DNA of 64,000 bases from Falsibacillus albus (GTDB lineage Bacteria; Bacillota; Bacilli; Bacillales; DSM-25281), in NCBI RefSeq assembly GCF_003668575.1, contig NZ_RCVZ01000001.1, positions 248,001 through 312,000 on the forward strand, given 5' to 3'. The position numbers and the translations under genes are program-made. Shown here piece after piece: positions 33,562-42,364 of the stretch. The first letter of the stretch is position 1. Each line of letters starts with the position of its first letter. The notes under the pieces were generated by a model. That model worked only from the letters and a program-made list of their open reading frames with translations, was not told the origin of the DNA and searched no databases.

Positions 33562-33600
33562 ATAAGGGTGCTTTCTTAAGAAAACACCCTTATGCTGTTT
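33562..33600 (+). terminator. Long hairpin between spoIVFB and rng, probable terminator
   Basis: ATAAGGGTG pairs with CACCCTTAT, and TTTCTTAAGAAA forms the inner part, giving a stem of about 15 bp with one mismatch. Only a weak T-run follows (GCTGTTTTAAAG), just before the rng SD. Confidence 0.55.
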
Positions 33601-33619
33601 TAAAGAGAGGCTTCAAAAA

Positions 33620-35095
33620 TTGAATAAAATAATCATTGACTACAAAACACGTGAAAAAAGATACGCATTGATTGAAAATGATCTCGTGACAAAGCTGAAT
33701 ATACAACAGCCTCAAGAAGAAACAATGGTGGGAAATATATATATTGGGATCGTAGAGAAGGTAGTGAATGGACTGCACGCTGCCTTCATTGATATTGGCG
33801 AAGGAAAAAAGGGATATCTTCACCGCGATCAAATTCCTGCATTTATTCACGCTGGCACTCCAAACAAAGAAATGATGCCTTTATCAAAATTTATACATCA
33901 AGGTGAAAAAATCTTGGTGCAGGTAAAAAAGGATGAAACGGATGCAAAGGGGCCGCTGCTTTCTGCGTTATTGGAATTCCCTGCACCAAAACTTGTCTAT
34001 ATCCCAAGGGGGAAATACATAGCTGTCTCCAAAAAAGGGAGTGATGAGCTTCGTCAAAAATGGCGGAATTTCGGCTTCCGTATCCAGCGGGAAGAGGAAG
34101 GCTTCCTATTTAGAACCGAATCTTTTACATCTTCTGAAGAAGTGCTTGAAACAGAGATTTACCGTCTAAGGGAGGAGTATGAACAATTGATGCGATCCTC
34201 CATGCACAATGCTGCGCCTTCTCTTTTACAAAAGCCTGATACATTCATCGAGGAAGTTGAACGGGACATGAACCGCTTGAAGGCTGGAGATGTCATCACC
34301 GATGATTCCTATGTGCTGAAAAGGTTGAGAAGCAGCACACAATCAGGGAATTGGCGATTTGAACAGTATTATGGAAAACAAAATATATTCGACCACTATG
34401 ACATCGAAAAGGAATTTACTGCAGCATTGAAAAAAGTGATATGGCTCGAAAATGGGGCGTATCTCGTCATAGAACGCACAGAAGCAATGACGGTCATCGA
34501 TGTGAATACAGGAAAATTCACGGGGAAATCCAATTTGAAGGACACCGTTTACGAAACGAATAAGCTGGCAGCATTGGAGGCTGCCCGCCAGATAATCTTA
34601 AGGGATTACAGCGGCATCATTTTGATAGATTTCATCGATATGAATTCGGAAACAGAGCGTCAAAACATCACCGATGAAATGAATCGAGCCATGAAGAAGG
34701 ATCCCAAATATTTCAGGATCATGGGCTTTACTTCTCTTGGCATCCTGCAGCTTACGAGGAAAAAAACAAAAAAATCGATTCCTGATTATTTAACGGATGA
34801 TTGCCCGGCGTGTTTAGGCACGGGAATGGTCAAAAGTGCTGAAACCATTGCTTTTCAATTGGAAAGGCTGTTGTGGGAGAGACCCTTCGATGTGCATGAA
34901 GCCGTGTTGATCGAAACGACTTCAAAGGTGAAAAAGGTATTCAGCGGAGAAAATGACAGCCATCTGAAGCGTCTGCAGGATCAATTGAATGTGAAGCTGT
35001 ATTTTCAGTTGGTGAAAGGCCCAGTGCACTTCTTTGAACTGAAACAGTTTGGAACTGAAGAAGAAATCAAAAAGAAAACTGGGAGCATTTTATAA
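33620..35095 (+). CDS. rng: Ribonuclease E/G family endoribonuclease
   Basis: A 491-residue RNase E/G catalytic core. An S1 domain lies at residues ~35-125 (GNIYIGIVEKVVNGLHAAFI ... GYLHRDQIPAFIHAG). The DNase I-like catalytic region has the metal aspartates in MTVIDVNTGKFTGKSN and IILIDFIDMNSE. The zinc-link cysteines are in DDCPACLGTGMVKSAETI, which allows dimerisation. It cleaves AU-rich single-stranded RNA and can mature rRNA in the family. It starts at TTG with AGAGAGG upstream. B. subtilis lacks an RNase E/G; in many other Bacilli the gene is found here, upstream of rplU. Confidence 0.95.
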   Translation: MNKIIIDYKTREKRYALIENDLVTKLNIQQPQEETMVGNIYIGIVEKVVNGLHAAFIDIGEGKKGYLHRDQIPAFIHAGTPNKEMMPLSKFIHQGEKILVQVKKDETDAKGPLLSALLEFPAPKLVYIPRGKYIAVSKKGSDELRQKWRNFGFRIQREEEGFLFRTESFTSSEEVLETEIYRLREEYEQLMRSSMHNAAPSLLQKPDTFIEEVERDMNRLKAGDVITDDSYVLKRLRSSTQSGNWRFEQYYGKQNIFDHYDIEKEFTAALKKVIWLENGAYLVIERTEAMTVIDVNTGKFTGKSNLKDTVYETNKLAALEAARQIILRDYSGIILIDFIDMNSETERQNITDEMNRAMKKDPKYFRIMGFTSLGILQLTRKKTKKSIPDYLTDDCPACLGTGMVKSAETIAFQLERLLWERPFDVHEAVLIETTSKVKKVFSGENDSHLKRLQDQLNVKLYFQLVKGPVHFFELKQFGTEEEIKKKTGSIL

Positions 35096-35121
35096 TAATT
35101 GTTAAACAACTTAAATCATTA

Positions 35122-35151
35122 TTGACATAAAGAACGCGGTTATGATAGGAT
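35122..35151 (+). promoter_or_regulatory. Promoter of the rplU leader transcript
   Basis: TTGACA (35122-35127) and TAGGAT (35146-35151) are spaced by 18 bp, upstream of the structured L21 leader. Confidence 0.6.
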
Positions 35152-35157
35152 TTTAAT

Positions 35158-35262
35158 GTTATTGTTTGTAGCACCCGTGCTACAACCGCACATTGCAGGT
35201 CTTTAAGTTTTTGCCTCGTGCAGAACGCCTGTCATTGGCGAGTCTTAGTTTATAAGGAGGTG
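35158..35262 (+). ncRNA. L21 leader (ribosomal protein leader upstream of rplU)
   Basis: The ~105-nt leader has a hairpin GTAGCACCCGTGCTAC, then CGCACATTGCAGGTCTTTAAG and CCTCGTGCAGAACGCCTGTCATTGGCGAG, directly before the rplU SD. Position and features match the Firmicute L21 leader, thought to bind L21 and give autogenous control of the rplU-prp-rpmA operon. Confidence 0.8.
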
Positions 35263-35267
35263 CAAGT

Positions 35268-35576
35268 ATGTACGCAATCATTGAAACTGGCGGAAAACAA
35301 ATCAAAGTAGCAGCTGGACAAGAAGTTTATATCGAAAAGCTTGATGTAGCTGAAGGTGAAGTTGTCACTTTTGATAAAGTTCTTTTCGTAGGCGGAGACT
35401 CCGTGAAAGTAGGCAGCCCATTAGTTGCTGGCGCTACTGTAACTGGTAAAGTTGAAAAACACGGCCGTCAAAAGAAAATCACTGTTTTCAAGTACAAAGC
35501 GAAGAAAAACCAACGCAAAAAGCAAGGTCATCGTCAACCATACACAAAAGTTGTGATCGACGCAATCAACGCGTAA
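35268..35576 (+). CDS. rplU: 50S ribosomal protein L21
   Basis: A 23S rRNA-binding large-subunit protein, 102 residues, the usual length. Family features: [35 protein letters not shown], and the basic C-terminal [20 protein letters not shown] strong AAGGAGGTG SD precedes it. It begins the rplU-prp-rpmA operon, behind its own leader. Confidence 0.98.
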   Translation: MYAIIETGGKQIKVAAGQEVYIEKLDVAEGEVVTFDKVLFVGGDSVKVGSPLVAGATVTGKVEKHGRQKKITVFKYKAKKNQRKKQGHRQPYTKVVIDAINA

Positions 35577-35586
35577 GGCTGATTAT

Positions 35587-35919
35587 ATGATTCGGGTTAA
35601 TATTAACCGTGCTTCCACTGGAAGGATCCATTCCTTTACAATGGAAGGACATGCTGATTTCGCGGGACATGGTCAAGATATTGTATGTGCAGGCGCATCT
35701 GCCGTATCCTTTGGGGCAATCAATGCGGTGCTGTCGCTGACAAGCGCGGAACCAGCCATTGAACAATCATCCGATGGGGGCTTCCTGAGCTGCACCATTC
35801 CAGATGATTTGCCGGATGAAGTGGACAATCAAGTCCAGCTTTTGATGAAGGGCATGGTGGTCTCCTTACAAACAATCGAACGTGATTATGGAAAATACAT
35901 TAAAATAACCTTCAACTAA
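35587..35919 (+). CDS. prp: Ribosomal-processing cysteine protease Prp
   Basis: Prp removes the N-terminal extension of ribosomal protein L27 in Firmicutes. The 110-residue protein has the catalytic pair in EGHADFAGHGQDIVCAGASA (His in GHADF, Cys in VCAGAS), followed by the LSLTSAEPAIEQSSDGGFLS region. It lies between rplU and rpmA, its substrate gene, with 10 and 16 nt spacers. Also called YsxB. Confidence 0.95.
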   Translation: MIRVNINRASTGRIHSFTMEGHADFAGHGQDIVCAGASAVSFGAINAVLSLTSAEPAIEQSSDGGFLSCTIPDDLPDEVDNQVQLLMKGMVVSLQTIERDYGKYIKITFN

Positions 35920-35923
35920 ATAG

Positions 35924-36226
<303 letters not shown>

Positions 36227-36235
36227 TGTTTGATG

Positions 36236-36270
36236 AAAACTCTAACCGCAATGCCGGTTAGAGTTTTCTT
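36236..36270 (+). terminator. Terminator of the rplU-prp-rpmA operon
   Basis: The 12-13 bp stem AAAACTCTAACCG / CGGTTAGAGTTTT is followed by CTTG. It begins 10 nt after the rpmA stop. Confidence 0.9.
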
Positions 36271-36287
36271 GTTATATCGGTGATATT

Positions 36288-36328
36288 CTTCCACGCCTCT
36301 GGTCAAGCCGGCTGTGCTTTTCTTTATC
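36288..36328 (-). repeat. Family II repeat fragment
   Basis: Minus-strand words AAAGCACAGCCGGCTTGACC and AGAGGCGTGG match the AGCGGAGCCGGCTTGG start of family II. It lies between the rpmA terminator and spo0B. Confidence 0.6.
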
Positions 36329-36418
36329 AATTTTTCAAGAGGTAAGGACGACTTCATTCTTTTTTGGTATACTTACATGAAGAAACCATGTTTAATTTTG
36401 CTTATTAGGAGTGCGGGG

Positions 36419-36937
36419 ATGAATACTAACTGGACGGTTGTCGAGGTGCTTCGGCATGCGCGCCACGACTGGATGAACAAATTGCAATTAATCAAAGGGA
36501 ATTTGGCTTTGAACAGACCGGAACGAGCTCAGCAAATCATTGAAGAAATTGTTCTGGAAGCACAGCAGGAGTCCAGATTATCAAATTTAAAGCTTACTAA
36601 ATTTGCTACATTGTTATTGACCTTTAATTGGGAAAATCACTTTTTCTCAATTGATTATGATATTATAGATCAATCGTTTTTGAATGAGCTTGATGATGAT
36701 GCCCTCTATGATTGGTTCATCACTTTCTTCCGTTTATTGGATGAGGCGGTAGTCCCCTATCAGGACCATCAATTATCGATCACGATCAAGGATAGTCATG
36801 AATCCGCTAAATTCTTTTTGGACTTTGGTGGAATACTGAAAAATGATCAATTAGTATTGGAATGGCTTGAGTCACAAAATCGAATTATCATGGAACATTG
36901 GGATAAAGAGCAATTTGCATTCCATATCCATTTTTAA
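36419..36937 (+). CDS. spo0B: Sporulation phosphotransferase Spo0B
   Basis: Spo0B relays phosphate from Spo0F to Spo0A in the sporulation phosphorelay. The 172-residue protein has the phosphorylated histidine in LRHARHDWMNKLQLIKGNLA (HDW, residue ~17), followed by the four-helix-bundle region and a degenerate kinase-like C-terminal domain without ATP-binding motifs. ATG at 36419 is taken from the SD AGGAG 8 nt upstream; a longer open frame upstream covers non-coding sequence. obg follows, as in B. subtilis. Confidence 0.95.
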   Translation: MNTNWTVVEVLRHARHDWMNKLQLIKGNLALNRPERAQQIIEEIVLEAQQESRLSNLKLTKFATLLLTFNWENHFFSIDYDIIDQSFLNELDDDALYDWFITFFRLLDEAVVPYQDHQLSITIKDSHESAKFFLDFGGILKNDQLVLEWLESQNRIIMEHWDKEQFAFHIHF

Positions 36938-36958
36938 AGGGAGATACATACAGCATGA

Positions 36959-38272
<1,314 letters not shown>

Positions 38273-38302
38273 TTGCTTCTTGAGGCATAGGAGGAATATT
38301 CA

Positions 38303-38758
38303 TTGAGCAAAAATGAATTTGATCAAAAATTTCATCTTGTTCGAGACGATGTCTTGCCGGAAGCGATGAAGAAAACCCTAGAGGCAAAAAAACTATTGGA
38401 AAGGGGAAAGGTCGATTCGGTTTGGGAAGCCGTCCGTAAGGTGGATCTGAGCCGAAGCGCCTTCTATAAATATCGGGATACGGTATTTCCCTTTCATACG
38501 GTTGTAAAAGAAAAAATCATTACGTTGTTCTTTCATTTGGAAGATCGATCTGGCACGTTATCGCATCTTCTGGCGATTGTGGCCCAACATAGATGCAATA
38601 TTTTGACGATCCATCAAACCATCCCCCTCCAGGGAAGGGCAAATGTGACCCTGTCATTGAACGTAACGGATATGGACATCAACCTTGATGAATTGGTGGC
38701 CAGGTTAAAAAGGCTGGAATTTGTCGATACAGTGGAAGTACTGGGCTCCGGTGCTTAA
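38303..38758 (+). CDS. pheB: ACT domain protein PheB
   Basis: A 151-residue protein with a C-terminal ACT domain ([20 protein letters not shown] ... [20 protein letters not shown]) and an N-terminal helix-turn-helix-like part ([20 protein letters not shown]). The family (UPF0735) is historically called PheB and was linked to chorismate mutase, but that activity is not established; a regulatory role is likelier. It starts at TTG with AGGAGGAA upstream. In B. subtilis pheB adjoins pheA; here 551 bp of repeats separate them. Confidence 0.93.
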   Translation: MSKNEFDQKFHLVRDDVLPEAMKKTLEAKKLLERGKVDSVWEAVRKVDLSRSAFYKYRDTVFPFHTVVKEKIITLFFHLEDRSGTLSHLLAIVAQHRCNILTIHQTIPLQGRANVTLSLNVTDMDINLDELVARLKRLEFVDTVEVLGSGA

Positions 38759-38759
38759 A

Positions 38760-39205
38760 AGAAAAGCGGAGCCGGCTTGGTCAGAGGCGAAGGGACTGGA
38801 CCGATTTGTGTGAGATAAAGGAAACACGATGAGCCAAGCGAATCGATGTTGACTTATCGTAGACACAAAGTGGGAAGTCTCACAGCCTCTAGCCGGCGGA
38901 GCTAGACAAAGAATAGCAGCCGGCTTGGTCAGAGGCGAAGGGACTGAAGAGATTTAAGGTACAAAGGCTAAAATCGCCACGTCCTCGAAAAATGCTTGTC
39001 AGTTTTCTTCGTGCGATGTCTTGCTGTCGAAGCTTTACTTGTCCTGTGGCAACGCCTTTGCTTGTACATCCTGTACTTCGGAGATAAAGGAAACACGATG
39101 AGCCAAGCGAATCGATGTTGACTTATCGTAGACACAAAGCGGGAAGTCTCACAGCCTCTAGCAGGTGGAGCTAGACAAAGAAAAGCGGAGCCGGCTTGAT
39201 CAATA
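38760..39205 (+). repeat. Family II repeat cluster (tandem units) between pheB and pheA
   Basis: The AGCGGAGCCGGCTTGG start word occurs at 38764 and 39184 (an altered copy at 38916). An almost identical ~80-bp block (GATAAAGGAAACACGATGAG to CACAGCCTCTAGC) lies at 38814-38893 and again at 39083-39162, with one internal base change seen by eye. AGCTAGACAAAGAA ends each unit. A non-repeated stretch lies at 38955-39080. No gene is seen in this gap. Confidence 0.88.
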
Positions 39206-39246
39206 GCGTACACCTTTTAATGGCTGCTGCATCACACAGATAATTT

Positions 39247-39288
39247 AAAACAAAGGCTATGTCCGCATTGGGCAGCGCCTTTGTTTTT
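39247..39288 (+). terminator. Terminator-like hairpin directly before pheA
   Basis: AAAACAAAGGC pairs with GCCTTTGTTTTT, with an inner TGTCC/GGGCA stem. The T-run ends 6 nt before the pheA SD. It may end transcripts from pheB or act as an attenuator for pheA. Confidence 0.7.
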
Positions 39289-39309
39289 ATATAGGGAGGA
39301 GACAATAAA

Positions 39310-40158
39310 GTGAAAGTAGGTTTTTTGGGTCCCATTGCAACATTCACCGATTTAGCGGTTCAGCATGCATTCCCTGATGAAGACCGTATTTCTTTTAGAA
39401 CGATCCCGGATTGTATTGAGGCTGTACATAATCAGGAAGTGGATGTGGCTGTGGTGCCACTGGAAAATACATTGGAGGGATCGGTTCATCTGACAGTCGA
39501 TTACCTTTTTCATGAAGTCGATTTAAAGATCATTTCTGAAATAACCGTTCCAATACAACAGCATTTGATGGTTCATCCGAATAATGAATCAAAAATGAAT
39601 GAGCTGGAAAAAATCCTTTCCCATTCCCATGCCATTGCCCAGTGCCATCAATACTTGCATCAACACTATCGGGGAGTATCAACAGAATACACCACCTCGA
39701 CTGCAGCTGCCGCCAAATTTTTAAAAGAGCATCCAGAAATGAAGTTTGCAGCCATTGCAAATGAACTTGCTGCAGAAATTTATGGATTGACGATCATGAA
39801 ACGGAATATCCATGATTTAAAATTGAATCATACCAGGTTCATTGTCCTTTCTCGTGAAGAACGCTCCATCTCGCTCCCTTTGAGGAAGCAGGAGGATAAG
39901 ACCACCGTCATGGTGACGCTCCCTTCTGATCAATCTGGGGCCCTGCATCAAGTTTTATCTGCCTTGGCCTGGAGGAAAATCAATCTAAGCAAGATTGAAT
40001 CGCGTCCATTAAAAACAGGGTTGGGGAATTATTTTTTCATTTTGGATATCAATCAAGCCATTGATGAAATCCTCTTGCCTGGCGCCTTTGAAGAAATGAA
40101 AGCACTGGGTTGTGATGTAAAAGTCATTGGAAGCTATCCTACGCATTTATTGGACTGA
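39310..40158 (+). CDS. pheA: Prephenate dehydratase
   Basis: Converts prephenate to phenylpyruvate in phenylalanine synthesis. The 282-residue protein has the catalytic domain (MKVGFLGPIATFTDLAVQ, VPLENTLEGSVHLTVDYL, and the Thr-Arg-Phe motif NHTRFIVLSRE). A C-terminal ACT domain carries ESRPLKTGLGNYFF and gives feedback inhibition by Phe. The length fits the monofunctional enzyme. It starts at GTG with GGGAGGAG upstream. A terminator-like hairpin lies immediately before the SD. Confidence 0.97.
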   Translation: MKVGFLGPIATFTDLAVQHAFPDEDRISFRTIPDCIEAVHNQEVDVAVVPLENTLEGSVHLTVDYLFHEVDLKIISEITVPIQQHLMVHPNNESKMNELEKILSHSHAIAQCHQYLHQHYRGVSTEYTTSTAAAAKFLKEHPEMKFAAIANELAAEIYGLTIMKRNIHDLKLNHTRFIVLSREERSISLPLRKQEDKTTVMVTLPSDQSGALHQVLSALAWRKINLSKIESRPLKTGLGNYFFILDINQAIDEILLPGAFEEMKALGCDVKVIGSYPTHLLD

Positions 40159-40181
40159 ATAAAGCTATCTCAGTTTGCAGA

Positions 40182-40220
40182 AAAAGGTATCGAGAGGTCA
40201 TTTCTCTCGATACCTTTTTA
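40182..40220 (+). terminator. Terminator of pheA
   Basis: The perfect 15-bp stem AAAAGGTATCGAGAG / CTCTCGATACCTTTT has a 7-nt loop and is followed by TTA. Confidence 0.93.
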
Positions 40221-40255
40221 CATTAATTTAGGATGTTTTCTTTAGGCTGTACAAG

Positions 40256-40441
40256 GTTGATTTCCGGGGAAGAAAGCTCGCTTTCCGATGGGCCTCACAC
40301 GAAGGGAGGTCCTTCGATGTTGGCACACGACGTGCCGAACTTAATCGAACATCCACCTTATATCTCCTCGGCTTTGCCTGCGGGTTCTCACCTGTCCCGC
40401 TGATCCCGCCGGAGTCCCGCCACCTTCCGCTCCAAATCAAC
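40256..40441 (-). repeat. Family I repeat, copy F (full length, reverse)
   Basis: Bounded by GTTGATT (40256) and AATCAAC (40441). The minus strand reads GGAGCGGAAGGTGGCGGGAC, CAGCGGGACAGGTGAGAACC, GGCACGTCGTGTGCC and GAAAGCGAGC, matching copy A over nearly its whole length. It fills the space between the facing pheA and niaR terminators. Confidence 0.85.
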
Positions 40442-40487
40442 AAAAAAACTGTAACCAAATTCGGAATTTCTTGAATTTGGTTACAGT
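40441..40487 (-). terminator. Terminator of the nifS-niaR operon
   Basis: ACTGTAACCAAATTC / GAATTTGGTTACAGT forms a perfect 15-bp stem. On the minus strand it is followed by T7. Confidence 0.9.
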
Positions 40488-40528
40488 CGCAACTGCCATC
40501 GCAGTGCCTCATTTTCATAAACCACTTC

Positions 40529-41071
40529 TTAATTCAGTTCATCCACTAAATATCCATTTTCCCTCAAGGCGTTTTCCGCTTCGTTGACAGCTTCTTCAGT
40601 TGTTCCGGCAATCGTATGCAGGTGGATGCCGTCGGTAAGCTGCGACAAATAACCTGCATTGGTCGCATGGATTTTTTTCATGAATTGTTCAACTTCTTTT
40701 CGATTAGAAACCATGATGGAGGCAGTCAAGTCGCCGTATACCGGATGTTCGATCTTTACATCCTTCACCATAACACCATGATCGACAAGCAGCTTCAGCT
40801 CATCTTCCGTTTTTTCTGGCGGGTGGGAGCATGCCACTGTTTTTTCAAATCCGCTCTGATATCCCGGTTGCGGCATATATAAATATCCTTGACTTGTGGC
40901 GAGGATGGGTTCATTTCTTGCTTTTAGCAGGGTCATGTCGCTGACGATCACTTGGCGGCTCACATTGCATTTCTGGGCCAAGTCCGTTCCGGTAATCGGC
41001 ATTTGGTTTTCTTTCAGTAATTCGAGGATATAAGTGCGTCTTTCTTCCCCTAGCATCTTTTTTTGCTTCAT
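40529..41071 (-). CDS. niaR: NAD biosynthesis transcriptional repressor NiaR
   Basis: Represses NAD de novo synthesis and niacin uptake genes when nicotinate is present. The 180-residue protein has an N-terminal HTH (YILELLKENQMPITGTDLAQ, KCNVSRQVIVSDMTLLKA) and a C-terminal 3H domain named for conserved histidines (CSHPPEKTEDELKLLVDHGV, KIEHPVYGDL, IHLHTIAGTTEEAV). Formerly YrxA. It lies 44 nt after nifS on the minus strand and faces the nadBCA operon it should control, an autoregulatory layout. Confidence 0.95.
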   Translation of the reverse strand: MKQKKMLGEERRTYILELLKENQMPITGTDLAQKCNVSRQVIVSDMTLLKARNEPILATSQGYLYMPQPGYQSGFEKTVACSHPPEKTEDELKLLVDHGVMVKDVKIEHPVYGDLTASIMVSNRKEVEQFMKKIHATNAGYLSQLTDGIHLHTIAGTTEEAVNEAENALRENGYLVDELN

Positions 41072-41115
41072 TTTCTTCCCTCCGGCCGAGATAGTATGAT
41101 TCGAATTATACCATA

Positions 41116-42258
41116 TTATTGCGAAAGTGTTTGTGTACTATACTTTTGCGCAATCGATGATAATGCTCCTGCCAAATCTAATACATCTTCCGCCTTTGTA
41201 TGCCTGCCCATTGAAATCCGGATAAAGCACTTGGCTTCTTCGCTGCCGATTTTCATCGCATTCATCACTTTTGAAGGCGTCTTTATGCCGCATGCACTGC
41301 CTGTTGATATGGCAAATCCCATGGAATTGGCTTCGAGCATGGCGAGCTGCCCTTCCACCCCTCGAATCGAAAGTCCGACAATATGGGGAACTTGGCTGCC
41401 TTTCTCTTCATTATGATAAAAAGTGAATCTTTCATCCTTTTGCAAAGCATCGAACAAGATGGACCGAAGCTTCCATGCCTTTTCAATCTTCAAATCACGA
41501 TCTTCATATACCGTTTCAACCGCGCTTATAAATGCGGCGATTCCCGGCAGATTCACCGTACCTCCCCTCATCCCCTTTTCATGGGCGAGATGGGGAAAGA
41601 CCGGTTCCCAATAACGGACTGGATTAACATACAAAGCACCTACCCCCTTTGGCCCGTAAATTTTATGTGAAGAGATGGATAGACTGTCTACGTAAGGTGA
41701 AATCTCCTTCAATTCCAATTTACCGAAGGATTGTACGCAATCACAGTGAAATAGAATGTCCAGCCGTTTAAGAAGGGCAGAAATCTTAGGGATGGGCTGT
41801 ATGGTGCCGATTTCAGAATTCACATGCTGAATCGAAACCAGCGCAGTATCTTTTCGCACTAGTCCAGATAGTTCTTCCAGGTCAACCATACCATCCTTCG
41901 TCATGGAAACATAGCTGATTTCATACCCTTTTGCTGCTAAATAATCCATGGCAGAATGAATGGATGAATGCTCACCGTGGGAAGTGATGAGATGCTTTTT
42001 CTCCCCTTGGCCGATTACTAATGAAATAATAGCGAGAAGATTGCTTTCAGTTCCTCCGGATGTAAAATAAATGCCTTCTGGTGACACTCCTAAATAATCG
42101 GCAAGCTTGGATCTGCATTGCTCGAGGAGAAAATGTGAACGGCTTCCGCTATCATGGAGACTTTCTGTATTGGCAAATGCATGTTCGGATGCAGCGCAAA
42201 ATGCTTCCTGTGCTTTTGGATCAAGGGGAGTGGATGCTGCATAATCAAAGTATTTCAA
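41116..42258 (-). CDS. nifS: NAD-dedicated cysteine desulfurase NifS/NadF
   Basis: A PLP-dependent cysteine desulfurase; in B. subtilis NifS supplies sulfur for the NadA iron-sulfur cluster. The 380-residue protein shows KYFDYAASTPLDPKAQEAF, TSGGTESNLLAI, the PLP lysine in SISSHKIYGPKGVG, and the active-site cysteine in STGSACGIKTPS. The TTG at 42258 is preferred because GAAGGAGGT lies just upstream; a longer frame to 42306 runs through the promoter region. It is divergent from nadB and upstream of niaR. Confidence 0.95.
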   Translation of the reverse strand: MKYFDYAASTPLDPKAQEAFCAASEHAFANTESLHDSGSRSHFLLEQCRSKLADYLGVSPEGIYFTSGGTESNLLAIISLVIGQGEKKHLITSHGEHSSIHSAMDYLAAKGYEISYVSMTKDGMVDLEELSGLVRKDTALVSIQHVNSEIGTIQPIPKISALLKRLDILFHCDCVQSFGKLELKEISPYVDSLSISSHKIYGPKGVGALYVNPVRYWEPVFPHLAHEKGMRGGTVNLPGIAAFISAVETVYEDRDLKIEKAWKLRSILFDALQKDERFTFYHNEEKGSQVPHIVGLSIRGVEGQLAMLEANSMGFAISTGSACGIKTPSKVMNAMKIGSEEAKCFIRISMGRHTKAEDVLDLAGALSSIAQKYSTQTLSQ

Positions 42259-42330
42259 GGGATTCAACCTCCTTCTATAATTCTCCCAGAAAAAAACTCT
42301 TGTCATAAGTCTAATAATATGTAAATATAT

Positions 42331-42342
42331 GTGTCAAGACAC
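42331..42342. promoter_or_regulatory. Candidate NiaR operator in the nifS-nadB divergent region
   Basis: The inverted repeat GTGTC-AA-GACAC lies within the 106-bp divergent intergenic region. On the minus strand it overlaps TTGACA, a possible nifS -35. On the plus strand it precedes the nadB SD. Position suits a repressor acting on both operons. Confidence 0.5.
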
Positions 42343-42364
42343 CTGTAAAAAAAGGAGTAAAATT

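Noticed and set aside
38968-39213. 81-codon minus-strand frame between pheB and pheA
   Set aside because: It lies in family II repeat sequence and the same words recur in non-coding copies elsewhere.
40228-40518. 96-codon minus-strand frame next to niaR
   Set aside because: It spans the niaR terminator and family I copy F, with no independent start signal.
41063-41416. Plus-strand frames antisense to nifS
   Set aside because: nifS is a clear cysteine desulfurase on the minus strand; the antisense frames have no SD or family features.
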